Positions 32,722 through 41,270 of a stretch of 64,000 nt of DNA are shown piece after piece. The stretch is from contig CAZUMW010000003.1 in assembly GCA_964621615.1 (NCBI GenBank), positions 62,001 through 126,000 of the forward strand, given 5' to 3'. A model generated the notes under the pieces. It was not told where the DNA came from. It made no database searches and was given only the letters and a program-made list of their open reading frames with translations. A program made the translations under genes and the position numbers. Source of the DNA: CAZUMW01 sp964621615 (GTDB lineage: Bacteria; Desulfobacterota; WTBG01; CAIYCZ01; CAIRTM01). How positions within the stretch are numbered: position 1 is the first letter of the stretch; each line of letters opens with the position of its first letter.

Positions 32722-33870
32722 CTAACCGTTTTTTTTGTACCGCTTAATAAAGCGCTCCACGCTTGAGCGGGCCTGATCGTCGGAAAGCTGCTTCATCGGT
32801 GATTTCATGAAATAGCTTGACGGGGCGATCAGCGTGCCGGAAAGCTTGTGATCGCGGGCCAGCTTTGCGCAGCGGACAGCGTCTATAACGACTCCTGCTG
32901 AATTAGGCGAATCCCAGACCTCCATTTTCATTTCAAGGTTCAGCGGTACGTTGCCGAACGTCTGACCCTCCATTCTGATGTGACAGAACTTCCTGTCTTT
33001 GAGCCAGGGAACATAATCAGAAGGCCCCACATATATATTGTCTGCGTCCATGGGGTGATCAAGCATGGAGGTGACCGCATCGGTTTTCGATGTTTTTTTT
33101 GACTCAAGCCGCTCCCGCTCGAGCATGTTGAGGAAATCGGTGTTGCCCCCGAAATTGAGCTGATAGGTCCTGTTGAGCCTGACCCCTCTGTCCATAAACA
33201 GGCGCGTCAGCACCCGGTGCGCTATGGTGGCGCCTACCTGCGATTTAATATCATCGCCGATGAGCGGGGCGCCTGCCTTTTTGAACCTGTTTGACCAGTA
33301 TTTTTCGCGTGCAATAAAAACAGGAATGCAGTTGACAAATGCACACCCTGCTGCCAGCACCTGCTCAACATACCACTTCGTTGCCATTTCGGAACCGACC
33401 GGCAGATAGTTAACGACCACGTCGGTGCCGGTGTCTTTAAAAAGGGTAACCAGGTCGCCGGTAGGGCCGGGTGCTTTTGTGATGATTTTGCTCAGATAGA
33501 CGCCGAGCCCGTCGTGTGTCATTCCCCGCTGGACCACCACCCCGGTTTTCGGCACAGGGCAGAATTTATAGGTATTATTGGGGGGGCTGAATATAGCCGT
33601 TGCCAGATCTTTGCCTACTTTGTTCTTATCGATGTCGATTGCTGCTGCAAACTCAATGTCGCGAATGTGGTATCCGCCAAGATTAACATGCATAAGCCCG
33701 GGTATTTGTTGATCATCCTCAGCGTTACGATAGAAATGGACTCCCTGAATAAACGATGAAGCACAGTTTCCGACGCCGATAACAGCAACGCGGACTTTTG
33801 GAGATGGGGCTGCCGTGGGTCGCTTGCCGGGTGATGCGCTTTTTGCTTTTGGAGATGATGCCGTGCTCAT
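32722..33870 (-). CDS. ino1: myo-Inositol-1-phosphate synthase
   Basis: 382 aa. Bacterial/archaeal-type inositol-3-phosphate synthase, converting glucose 6-phosphate to inositol phosphate with NAD+. Seen: the NAD site VRVAVIGVGNCASSFIQGV, AAAIDIDKNKVGKDLATAI, VVVNYLPVGSEMATKWYVEQ, GDDIKSQVGATIAHRVLTRL (catalytic Lys/Asp region) and NFGGNTDFLNMLERERLESK. The first ~25 residues are a Ser/Pro/Lys-rich tail not typical of the family. The gene lies 60 bp after a CDP-alcohol phosphatidyltransferase gene, and both are probably transcribed from the promoter at 34610-34637, which points to inositol phospholipid synthesis. Confidence 0.95.
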   Translation of the reverse strand: MSTASSPKAKSASPGKRPTAAPSPKVRVAVIGVGNCASSFIQGVHFYRNAEDDQQIPGLMHVNLGGYHIRDIEFAAAIDIDKNKVGKDLATAIFSPPNNTYKFCPVPKTGVVVQRGMTHDGLGVYLSKIITKAPGPTGDLVTLFKDTGTDVVVNYLPVGSEMATKWYVEQVLAAGCAFVNCIPVFIAREKYWSNRFKKAGAPLIGDDIKSQVGATIAHRVLTRLFMDRGVRLNRTYQLNFGGNTDFLNMLERERLESKKTSKTDAVTSMLDHPMDADNIYVGPSDYVPWLKDRKFCHIRMEGQTFGNVPLNLEMKMEVWDSPNSAGVVIDAVRCAKLARDHKLSGTLIAPSSYFMKSPMKQLSDDQARSSVERFIKRYKKNG

Positions 33871-33930
33871 GTGTGAATATCTCCTTTTTTAGGGGGTAGC
33901 GTCCATAGGGTATAATTCAGCTTGTCACCG

Positions 33931-34542
33931 TCACTTGTTACCGGGAAGCGTTTTGCGCCGGATGTGTACAATACGCTGCAGCGCCGTGATGTTGGCAAAA
34001 ACCGCAAGCGCTGCGAGCGCGGCCGTGCAAAACAGCTGATTGCCGGTCGCGCCTGTCAGCACGGTGCCTGCACAGAGTATAATGATTCGCTCCGGCCGCT
34101 GCAAGAGGCCGACGGTGCACTGCTCATCAATGCCTTCGGCCCGGGCCCTTATATAGCTTACCAGAAGAGAGCCGGCGAGCGCGATCTCGGCTAAAAGCAG
34201 CTCAAAAAGCATTGATTGCGCCCGTGCGTAGTAAATTGCCAGACCGGTAAATATGGCAAGCTCACCGTAGCGGTCAAGCACTGAATCATAAAACATGCCG
34301 AATTTCGTGACCGCGTGAGACTGGCGCGCAAGGGCGCCGTCAAGCATGTCGCAGATCCCTGACACTATAATGGCAAGTCCGCCGGCCAGAAAATAACCGA
34401 ATGCAAGCAAGACGCCTGCTGCAATAGCAAACACGCATCCTGTAGTTGTTATGCTGTTCGGGCTTATATGAAGCGAGCGAAGAAAACTGACCGGCTTTGC
34501 ACAGAAAAGCTCAAATTTTTTTTTAGCGATATCAGGTATCAT
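33931..34542 (-). CDS. CDP-alcohol phosphatidyltransferase (phosphatidylinositol-phosphate synthase-like)
   Basis: 203 aa from ATG 34542 (MIPDIAKKKFELFCAKP). Integral membrane protein with the CDP-alcohol phosphotransferase motif D-x2-D-G-x2-A-R-x8-9-G-x3-D-x3-D, here DMLDGALARQSH ... FGMFYDSVLDRYGE. With ino1 directly downstream, the likely alcohol acceptor is inositol phosphate, as in actinobacterial PgsA1 or archaeal AIP synthase. The product would be phosphatidylinositol phosphate, or a related inositol lipid or osmolyte. Substrate assignment is from context; the start has no strong ribosome site. Confidence 0.88.
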   Translation of the reverse strand: MIPDIAKKKFELFCAKPVSFLRSLHISPNSITTTGCVFAIAAGVLLAFGYFLAGGLAIIVSGICDMLDGALARQSHAVTKFGMFYDSVLDRYGELAIFTGLAIYYARAQSMLFELLLAEIALAGSLLVSYIRARAEGIDEQCTVGLLQRPERIIILCAGTVLTGATGNQLFCTAALAALAVFANITALQRIVHIRRKTLPGNK

Positions 34543-34609
34543 TGCCGCGCCGGCATAAATACATATTAAACACATACTGATTACATGTATAAAACTTAAA
34601 CATAATGAA

Positions 34610-34637
34610 AAAATACATTTTTGGAAAAAATTGTCAA
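34610..34637 (-). promoter_or_regulatory. Candidate sigma-70 promoter of the CDP-alcohol transferase / ino1 pair
   Basis: TTGACA (34632-34637), 16-bp spacer, TATTTT (34610-34615), ~68 bp before the ATG at 34542. Confidence 0.55.
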
Positions 34638-34829
34638 TATTTTTATCGATTCATTGTTTACCTCCTTGGGCACGGAGGCAATAGAAATCCCCCAGCTTCA
34701 ATGGAGCGTCTGGCCTGTGTTGACTGCCGAGGCGGTTCTTTGAGCCGGCAGCAATTTCAAGACGGGCTTTTTCGGGCAAAAATCTGCGATGAGCACGGCT
34801 GTTTGCCCGATACTAATTATATATATTCT

Positions 34830-35113
34830 CAAACGTGTCCGAAATAAATGAAAGCATTGAGCAAAAGCCGGTTTGGGCGGGTCTCTGCGTAGCCGCCGCC
34901 AAATAAAACCGCACTTCATGGGCGGCCCGATGCTGCTACGTGTAACTACGTAACAGGCATTGTGCAGGGATTGTCCCGGGCAGCACCGTCCGCCGGGCCG
35001 TGTGTATACTGAAATATAACGGCACATGCCGCTGCATAACCTTTTGAACGTGTTGCGGGGGCTTTGCAGAGCCCCGCCCGAACCGGCTTCGTGAATTATT
35101 ATGGACACTACTG
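34830..35113 (+). mobile_element. MITE copy B (284 bp, terminal inverted repeats, perfect 9-bp target duplication)
   Basis: Same ends and orientation as copy A. It is flanked on both sides by ATATATTCT (34821-34829 and 35114-35122), a perfect 9-bp direct repeat, which fixes the element's ends. The inner hairpin reads CTGCTACGT-GTAACT-ACGTAACAG. Relative to copy A one G-C pair has become A-T on both arms, while a second change creates one mismatch. No coding capacity. Confidence 0.9.
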
Positions 35114-35122
35114 ATATATTCT

Positions 35123-35456
35123 GATTCTGCAGCATAAAACGATCACAGGCAGAATATCGCTCAGCTGCGGGATTGGGCTGTGTAATTGTGTCTTTTGGGG
35201 TCAGGAAGACAAGTGGCGCGGCTCTGTCTTGGTAAGCTGGGGGCGCTGCTATGTTTGTGCGGGGAAAGGGATTCGCTGTCTGCGATCCGCCGGTATGCAT
35301 GCTGCAGCGGTCAGCCAGCGCTGGACTGATCTGTGCTGCACGTGCCCTGCGGGTAGTGTGCGCTGGTAATGCCCTGTCGGATACGGCCTTACGCGTTATA
35401 TCGGAGGATGCTGCTGATAGCGGTTTTTTGATAAGCGGTTATTTTCGCGGCAGCTG
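35123..35456. other. Gene-free stretch after MITE copy B
   Basis: About 330 bp between the MITE and the 3' end of the DksA-type gene. A plus-strand frame (35251 onward) runs into the DksA-type gene and resembles nothing known. No terminator with a T-run, RNA gene or promoter was recognised. Confidence 0.4.
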
Positions 35457-35879
35457 CTATTCCTCGCCTGCATCGATATCATTCAGCGATACGTCTTTGT
35501 ACAGCATGCTTTCCTCTGGGGATTCCGTGCCCTTGAAGCCGCGCTTTTCAAGCTCCGATTGACAGGTGATGCAGTAACGGGTAAAGGGAACGACGTTAAG
35601 GCGCTTTTTATTTATATCGCAGCCGCACTCTTCGCATATACCGTAGGTGCCGTCTTCAATGCGCTCCAGCGCATCGTCAATCGCATTCAGCTTCATGCGC
35701 TCCCGCTCGCCGAGCAGGTGTGAAAGCTGCCGCCCCTTTTCGCTTTCGGCATCATCATAGAAATCGCCTACATCGCGCTCGGGGGCGCTGCGCTCGGTTT
35801 TTTTTGTGGTGTCTATGCCTTTTAATATTTCATCGCGCATTTTTAACAGGTTTTTTTTGAGTGTAGCTGTTCTTTTCAT
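35457..35879 (-). CDS. DksA/TraR family zinc-finger protein
   Basis: 140 aa with AGGAGA upstream of ATG 35879. The N-terminal two-thirds are helical (coiled-coil hairpin). The C-terminal zinc finger is CEECGCDINKKRLNVVPFTR followed by YCITCQ (C4 type), typical of DksA/YocK proteins. DksA proteins bind the RNA polymerase secondary channel with ppGpp; the tip acidic residues (DD in DVGDFYDDAESEKG) are close to the family pattern. A consensus promoter lies ~55 bp upstream. It could be a paralogue without ppGpp function. Confidence 0.9.
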   Translation of the reverse strand: MKRTATLKKNLLKMRDEILKGIDTTKKTERSAPERDVGDFYDDAESEKGRQLSHLLGERERMKLNAIDDALERIEDGTYGICEECGCDINKKRLNVVPFTRYCITCQSELEKRGFKGTESPEESMLYKDVSLNDIDAGEE

Positions 35880-35934
35880 ATGAGCGTTGTCTCCTATTCC
35901 GTCCTCTCAAAACGGTGCCTTGAAGTGAAAATGT

Positions 35935-35963
35935 TGTATAATCATATATGAATAATTTGTCAA
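35935..35963 (-). promoter_or_regulatory. Sigma-70 promoter of the DksA-type gene
   Basis: TTGACA (35958-35963), 17-bp spacer, TATACA (35935-35940) on the minus strand. Confidence 0.78.
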
Positions 35964-36219
35964 TAAAAAATATGTATTCATATGTTTTTTATGCAGAAGC
36001 CGTAACCGGTTCCCCCGCGCGGGGGTATTCATTTATAATAGGCCCGGACATCATTGTCAATACGCGCAATAATATTTTTTTATTGTGCATGCCGAACCTT
36101 TGTGTGCAAAATGATAGAGAGCCCTGCGGGAAGCAGTGGGTAACACAGTGAATTATTGCGCGTACTTAGCGGAATACTCCGCGCTGTGCGCGGGAGCCAT
36201 CACGTTTGCGGGGGAGTGT

Positions 36220-37266
36220 ATGACCACAAACAAAATTGACCTGAAAAATCTTTCTTTTGAACAGCTTCAGTCCCTGGTGCACGAGCTCGGCATGGAGCTC
36301 TACCGGGCGAAACAAATCGCCCGGTGGGTATTTCACAAACACGCTGCTGATATTGACCACATGACCGATTTGCCCCGCGATCTCCGAAGCCTTTTGTCCG
36401 GCTGCGCCTGCATAAGCAGCTTTGCGCCGGCACAGCAACAGGTTTCCCGGGACGGTTCAATAAAATACCAATTCCTTACAGAGGACAGCCTCGGGGTCGA
36501 AACCGTTTACATTCCAGAGCGAAAGCATATAACCCTGTGCGTATCGACGCAGGTGGGCTGTGCAATGGGCTGCCGATTCTGCTGTACCGGAGCTATGGGC
36601 CTTGTGCGCAATCTTACCGCAGCTGAAATTTTAAACCAGATAAGCGCTGTGCTGCAGAGAAAGGACTGCCTGGGCAAACTTCCTAATATCGTTTTTATGG
36701 GGATGGGTGAGCCGCTTTCAAATTATGAAAACACAGTGAAAAGTATCAGGATTCTGCTGAGCCCATGGTGCTATGATTTTTCACATCGAAAAATCACCGT
36801 TTCAACAGCGGGGGTTGTGCCGGGCATAGACCGTCTGGGGCAGGAGCTGCCCGTTAACCTTGCCGTTTCGCTGAATGCGCCCAATGATGCGCTGCGGAAT
36901 TATCTGATGCCGGTTAACAGGCGTTTTCCCCTGGATATGCTTATGGATGCTGTGCGCCGCTATCCGGTGCCGCCGCGCAAGCGCATTACCTTTGAATATA
37001 TTCTCATTAAGGATATTAACGATTCAGAAAAGCATGCTGCCCAGCTTTCACGCCTTCTGGCGGATATCCCCTGTAAGATAAATCTGATTCCATATAACGC
37101 ACATACCGCCACAGGATTTAAGCAGCCTGAGGAGCAGACAATAAGCCGGTTTCAGGACATGCTGCACGCCCGTCATTTTACCGCGCCGGTGCGGAGGAGC
37201 AAGGGTGCTGATATCGCTGCAGCGTGCGGTCAGCTCGGGGGGCCGAAGGCGGGAGCGCCGGTGTAA
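36220..37266 (+). CDS. rlmN: 23S rRNA (A2503-C2)/tRNA (A37-C2) methyltransferase RlmN
   Basis: 348 aa from ATG 36220, which has GGGGGAG upstream. Radical-SAM cluster motif GCAMGCRFCCTGAMG (CxxxCxxC), GEPLSNYENT, and the C-terminal cysteine in GADIAAACGQL that forms the protein-RNA intermediate. The N-terminal RlmN domain (FEQLQSLVHELGMELYRAKQ ... WVF) is complete. Adds a methyl group to C2 of adenosine in 23S rRNA and some tRNAs. The ~255 bp upstream (35964-36219) holds the palindrome CCCCCGCGCGGGGG near 36014 and no other gene. Confidence 0.95.
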   Translation: MTTNKIDLKNLSFEQLQSLVHELGMELYRAKQIARWVFHKHAADIDHMTDLPRDLRSLLSGCACISSFAPAQQQVSRDGSIKYQFLTEDSLGVETVYIPERKHITLCVSTQVGCAMGCRFCCTGAMGLVRNLTAAEILNQISAVLQRKDCLGKLPNIVFMGMGEPLSNYENTVKSIRILLSPWCYDFSHRKITVSTAGVVPGIDRLGQELPVNLAVSLNAPNDALRNYLMPVNRRFPLDMLMDAVRRYPVPPRKRITFEYILIKDINDSEKHAAQLSRLLADIPCKINLIPYNAHTATGFKQPEEQTISRFQDMLHARHFTAPVRRSKGADIAAACGQLGGPKAGAPV

Positions 37267-37277
37267 CGCTCAGGCCG

Positions 37278-38330
37278 TTACTGCTGTTCGCCGCCCGATG
37301 GGGTGTCAGGCCCGTTTTGATCGGCTGCTGGGGCGTCTGCGTCCGGAACAGTGCCCATATAGGCATGGTACAGCTCAGGGTTGTAGGCGTTTTCCGGCGG
37401 TATGTAGGGCGGATCCGCATCGGCTTCCTTGCGGGCCTCAATAATTTCTTCAAAGGTGATATCCCGCGGGATAGTCAGCTTCTGTCCGGGGAAGATGACC
37501 ATTGGATCCCGTATCTGATCGCGATTGGCTTTATAAATAAGCGGCCACATCAAGCGGTCGTTGAATATTTCTTTTCGCGCTGCGATATCCATGAGGGTTT
37601 CCCCTTTTTTTACCGTATAGGTGGAGGGGAACATACGCTCAAATTCTTTTTTGCGTTCCTGCAGCGCCTGCTCGCGCGCGGTCTGACGTATCCTGACCGC
37701 TTCCTTCCGGGCATCCTCGATGATCTCCCGCGCTTTTTCTTTAGCAGCCTCGACGATTTCTTCAGCAAAGTTATCGGCTTCGGATTCATGTGTGGCGGTG
37801 CCCTTAGATTTCATTTTCTGGACCGCCTCCAGCAGCCGGTTGTGCGCTGTGGTCAGCTGAGATACCGACTGCTTATATTTTCCTGCGTCATACAGCCGGC
37901 GCCCTGCCGTTAAGTGAACAGTAATGCTGTCGAACTTCACGGAAGAATCAGGATAAGACGAGAGCAGGTTTTTGTGCATTTTTTCCGTTTCATACAGAAG
38001 GCCCTCAGCCATCGTGCGATAGCGGCTTTTTTCATCAATACTTTTGGAGGATGCTTTTATGGCCAGCTGTGTTGCCTGCTGCGCAATGTCTGCAGCTTTT
38101 TTATACTCCTGTACGGCAACGTTTTCGCGAGCTTTTTTGAGCGTGCTCAACGCTTTTTCATACAAGCGCGGCGCATATATGTCCGCTTTGCGCTGCTGTG
38201 CCTCAAGGAGGGCGTTCTCCGCCCGCTGCAGCTCTTTGGATGTTTTTCTGCTGTGGCCCGCCATGGTGCAGCCGGCAGCGAAGCCGATCAGGATTGAGTA
38301 AACAATAAAATATATAATAATATTTTTCAT
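37278..38330 (-). CDS. LysM-domain lipoprotein with N-terminal helical repeats (DUF4398-like)
   Basis: 350 aa from ATG 38330 (MKNIIIYFIVYSILIGFAAGC). Lipobox FAAGC puts the acyl-Cys at residue 21. Residues ~30-240 are long charged helices, with an early DUF4398-like unit (AENALLEAQQRKADIYAPRL). A LysM motif follows (~245-300): YTVKKGETLMDIAARKEIFN with PMVIFPGQKLTIP. The tail is Pro/Asp-rich. It probably anchors to peptidoglycan from the membrane. It is convergent with rlmN, with an 11-bp gap. Confidence 0.88.
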   Translation of the reverse strand: MKNIIIYFIVYSILIGFAAGCTMAGHSRKTSKELQRAENALLEAQQRKADIYAPRLYEKALSTLKKARENVAVQEYKKAADIAQQATQLAIKASSKSIDEKSRYRTMAEGLLYETEKMHKNLLSSYPDSSVKFDSITVHLTAGRRLYDAGKYKQSVSQLTTAHNRLLEAVQKMKSKGTATHESEADNFAEEIVEAAKEKAREIIEDARKEAVRIRQTAREQALQERKKEFERMFPSTYTVKKGETLMDIAARKEIFNDRLMWPLIYKANRDQIRDPMVIFPGQKLTIPRDITFEEIIEARKEADADPPYIPPENAYNPELYHAYMGTVPDADAPAADQNGPDTPSGGEQQ

Positions 38331-38406
38331 AATATTTTTTTTCTTCAAAAAAATACAGATTATAACTTTTTTTAATTATGCATTTTTCAAGCGCATTTTT
38401 CAAAGT

Positions 38407-38433
38407 TTAATAATAAAACCGTACAATTGTCAA
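38407..38433 (-). promoter_or_regulatory. Candidate promoter of the LysM lipoprotein
   Basis: TTGACA (38428-38433) with TATTAA (38407-38412), spacer 15 bp, on the minus strand, ~77 bp before the ATG. The -35 box is perfect; the spacer is short. Confidence 0.45.
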
Positions 38434-38603
38434 TACTTTGTTGGCGAAGGTGTCTACTTTTGTGTACCGCATGCAGAATGCATACCTGCCGAAAATGCCG
38501 GTCAGAATACCGTCAGCCGAACGTTCAGTGCTCCTGACAGTGCCTGCAGCCATATCTGGTCCGGCCTGTGAGTGGTATTCCGGGCTCTGACCGCCGGCAT
38601 GGC

Positions 38604-41231
38604 TTACCGGAACGCGCCGAAAAAGCACAGCCGTTGCGGCGGGGGCATCGGCGCACTGTTGAAGTATGCGTGGGCTTCCCGTGATGCCCCGGCATGGTAC
38701 ATCCGGGGGGGCGTAACGAATGTCTCTATGCGGTAGCCGCTGCCGTCGGTTATGAATGTTACCGCACCGTGTGTGTCTGTGCGGTATATGCGGGCGCCGG
38801 CAGCGGCATATCGCTTCAGCACCCGGCCGGATGACTCTGATGCCGATCGTCCCGAGCCGCAGCTTATCAGTGCAGCCTCAGGGTTGACTGCTTCTATAAA
38901 AGCGGCGCAGGAGGAGCCGCGTTTACCGTGGTGGGGAACTTTAAGCAGCGTTGCGGCAAGCGGAACCCTGTGGGAAACGAGCTCAGTCTCGCGATCTTTG
39001 TGAATATCGCCGGTAAACAGCACCTGTATATTCCCGTAGCGCAGCTTCATAACAAGGGAGTTGTTATTTATGTCTTCATACCGCTGAGCACCGTCAGGAT
39101 GAAGCCCGCGGTCGGGGCTGAGTATGTGAATGGTAACGCCGTCAATGATGTGAGGCTGCGTGCCCGCGCTGCAGCAGGTTATGCGGACACCGCGCTTTTC
39201 TGCGGCGTGCAGCAGGCGAGTATAGGAAGGGTGCGCAACCCGGTCTCCGTTAAGCCAGAGCTCATCCGGGGAGAATTGTTCCACAATGTGGGCAAGTCCG
39301 CCCATGTGGTCCTGATGGGGGTGGCTGAGCACGACATAGTGCACTTTTTTTATGTCAAGCGCATAAAGGCACGGAGCGACAACGAATTTGCCGATGTCGA
39401 AGCTGTTGTCCCAGAACCCGCCGCCGTCTATGAGCATTGTCCTGCCGCGCGGAAACTCGACAAGAGCGGCATCGCCTCTGCCGACGTCCAGAAAAGTGAC
39501 CCGCATTGTGCGGCCGTCTGCACGCGGGGCTGAAGCGAGGATAAGCTCGGCTGTGACAAACGCAATGATAACACCGGCTGCCAGGGAGTACTTTTTCCGC
39601 GCACAGCATATAATGAAGAGCAGCAGCGCTGCATAGTAGAAAAGAATTTCCGGCGGCGAAGGCGAAACAGGAAAAATATCGGCAACCTCAAAGCGGGACC
39701 AGAAGGTGACCAGAACAAGCATCTCGTCTATCAGCACCCCTGCCGCTTTATAGAGCTGCAGCGCGAGCGGCTCGAACAGCGGCAGAAAGAATGATGCGGC
39801 CAGCCCCGCCGGCACAATAAAAAAGCCGGTCAGCGGGACAAGGATGATGTTTGCAAAAATCCCTGCAAGCGAAACGCGGTGAAAGGCTGCCGCGGTTATG
39901 GGGGCGGTGGCCAGAACCGCGGCTGCGGAGGCGATTCCTGCACCCGCTCCGAACGTCCAGATCCGGTTCAGCAGGCGTGTACGCTGTAACGGATCCAGGA
40001 GCGCGCTGAATTTTGCCGGCAGATCCAGAATGGGCTGACCGAGAGGAATAAGCAGAATCATGAACAGCACTGCGGCAAAAGACAGCTGAAAGGAAAGGTC
40101 AAACAGCGCTGCGGGATCGAGCACAAGAATGATCCCGGCGGCAAGGCACAGCGCATGCAGCAGGTCATGCTTTCTATTTATTGCAAGCGCTGCCAGACAG
40201 GCCCCGATCATGCAGAAGGCGCGGAGTGTGGGCAGCTGAAAGCCGGCGATGAAGCAGTAGGCCCCCACGGGAATGGCCGATAATGCCATCGCCGGGCGGT
40301 GTGCATCTGTGCGCAGAAGCAGCAGGGGAAAGCATCTCAACGCAGCGCTGCACAACAGATAGGAGACAAACAGAACGATGCCCGCGTGAAGGCCGGAAAT
40401 CGCCAGCAGATGGGACACGCCGAGCCGGGCAAACGCCTCTCGTATCCTCTCATCAATAAGCCCTTTTTTGCCAATTATGAGCGCTTTCAGAATGTCCCGC
40501 GCGGGGGGATTTACCGCGCTGCTGATCGCCGCGCTGATTCGGGCTCTGAACCGCTCGGCGCGCAGCACTGCGGGGTTGCCCCAGCCGCGCCCGATTCTGA
40601 TTATTTCCCGGTCGTCAGGTAAAAACGCTGTTGCAAAAACAGAGCGGCGGGCCAGGAATCCTGCATAATCAAAGCCGCCCGGATTGTTGAAATTCCTGGG
40701 CCGGCTTACCAGGCAGACAAACCGCAGGCGGTCCCCGTAGCCGTACTTCTTCTCTGCGTTGCCCAGCGAAAGCCTGAGAAGCCCGCAGGCCGCGCGGGAG
40801 CGGGCGCGGGTGTGCAGGCGGGTAACCCGCAGCACCAGGTAGGTTCTGTTTTCAGTGAGGCGGGGCGATCGGGTGACAATGCCCTCAACGTTCACTTTTC
40901 CGCCGCCCGCGCAGCGAGCGATGTGGCCGGGAGGGTGCCGGGGAGAGAGCGCTGAGGTTATGGCGGCTGCTCCCAGCGCGCACAGCGCTGCCAGAGCCGC
41001 GGCGGTTGCCGCAAAGCGCCTTTTTGTATATGCGCTCCACAGCAGTGCTGCGAGCAGCGCCCCGCTGCATGAAAGGGCGAGCCATGCGGGAGCAGCCGCG
41101 TATTTTCCTGCTATCAGGCCCGCGCAGTATGCAATAAGCGCCGGAAGCAGCGGCCTGCTGACGGCCGGCGGGCCGGCGGCGCCTGCGGCCCGGGTGCGAA
41201 AAGGATTGGGAAGAGCAGGGGTTTTTTTCAT
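38604..41231 (-). CDS. comEC: ComEC/Rec2 DNA-uptake channel protein
   Basis: 875 aa, three-part architecture. N-terminal membrane segments with the DUF4131 OB-like domain (~60-200, VNVEGIVTRSPRLTENRTYL). The competence membrane domain (~235-545) contains RLGVSHLLAISGLHAGIVLF, the family signature. The C-terminal metallo-beta-lactamase domain (~590-840) contains VVLSHPHQDHMGGLAHIVEQ and FTGDIHKDRE. It moves single-stranded DNA through the inner membrane in natural transformation. Full length suggests it is functional. Other competence genes are not nearby apart from a ComM-type ATPase at 49.6 kb. Confidence 0.95.
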   Translation of the reverse strand: MKKTPALPNPFRTRAAGAAGPPAVSRPLLPALIAYCAGLIAGKYAAAPAWLALSCSGALLAALLWSAYTKRRFAATAAALAALCALGAAAITSALSPRHPPGHIARCAGGGKVNVEGIVTRSPRLTENRTYLVLRVTRLHTRARSRAACGLLRLSLGNAEKKYGYGDRLRFVCLVSRPRNFNNPGGFDYAGFLARRSVFATAFLPDDREIIRIGRGWGNPAVLRAERFRARISAAISSAVNPPARDILKALIIGKKGLIDERIREAFARLGVSHLLAISGLHAGIVLFVSYLLCSAALRCFPLLLLRTDAHRPAMALSAIPVGAYCFIAGFQLPTLRAFCMIGACLAALAINRKHDLLHALCLAAGIILVLDPAALFDLSFQLSFAAVLFMILLIPLGQPILDLPAKFSALLDPLQRTRLLNRIWTFGAGAGIASAAAVLATAPITAAAFHRVSLAGIFANIILVPLTGFFIVPAGLAASFFLPLFEPLALQLYKAAGVLIDEMLVLVTFWSRFEVADIFPVSPSPPEILFYYAALLLFIICCARKKYSLAAGVIIAFVTAELILASAPRADGRTMRVTFLDVGRGDAALVEFPRGRTMLIDGGGFWDNSFDIGKFVVAPCLYALDIKKVHYVVLSHPHQDHMGGLAHIVEQFSPDELWLNGDRVAHPSYTRLLHAAEKRGVRITCCSAGTQPHIIDGVTIHILSPDRGLHPDGAQRYEDINNNSLVMKLRYGNIQVLFTGDIHKDRETELVSHRVPLAATLLKVPHHGKRGSSCAAFIEAVNPEAALISCGSGRSASESSGRVLKRYAAAGARIYRTDTHGAVTFITDGSGYRIETFVTPPRMYHAGASREAHAYFNSAPMPPPQRLCFFGAFR

Positions 41232-41270
41232 CGATGGCAGAAGCGGGTATCGCGGCTGCAGCGCCGGGCG

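Noticed and set aside
34605..34847. 80-codon plus-strand frame before MITE copy B
   Set aside because: It overlaps the promoter region of the CDP-alcohol transferase, ends inside the MITE, has no ribosome site and no family resemblance.
34698..35300. 200-codon minus-strand frame across MITE copy B
   Set aside because: Its shared part with copy A follows the non-coding repeat; differences do not respect codons and flanks differ.
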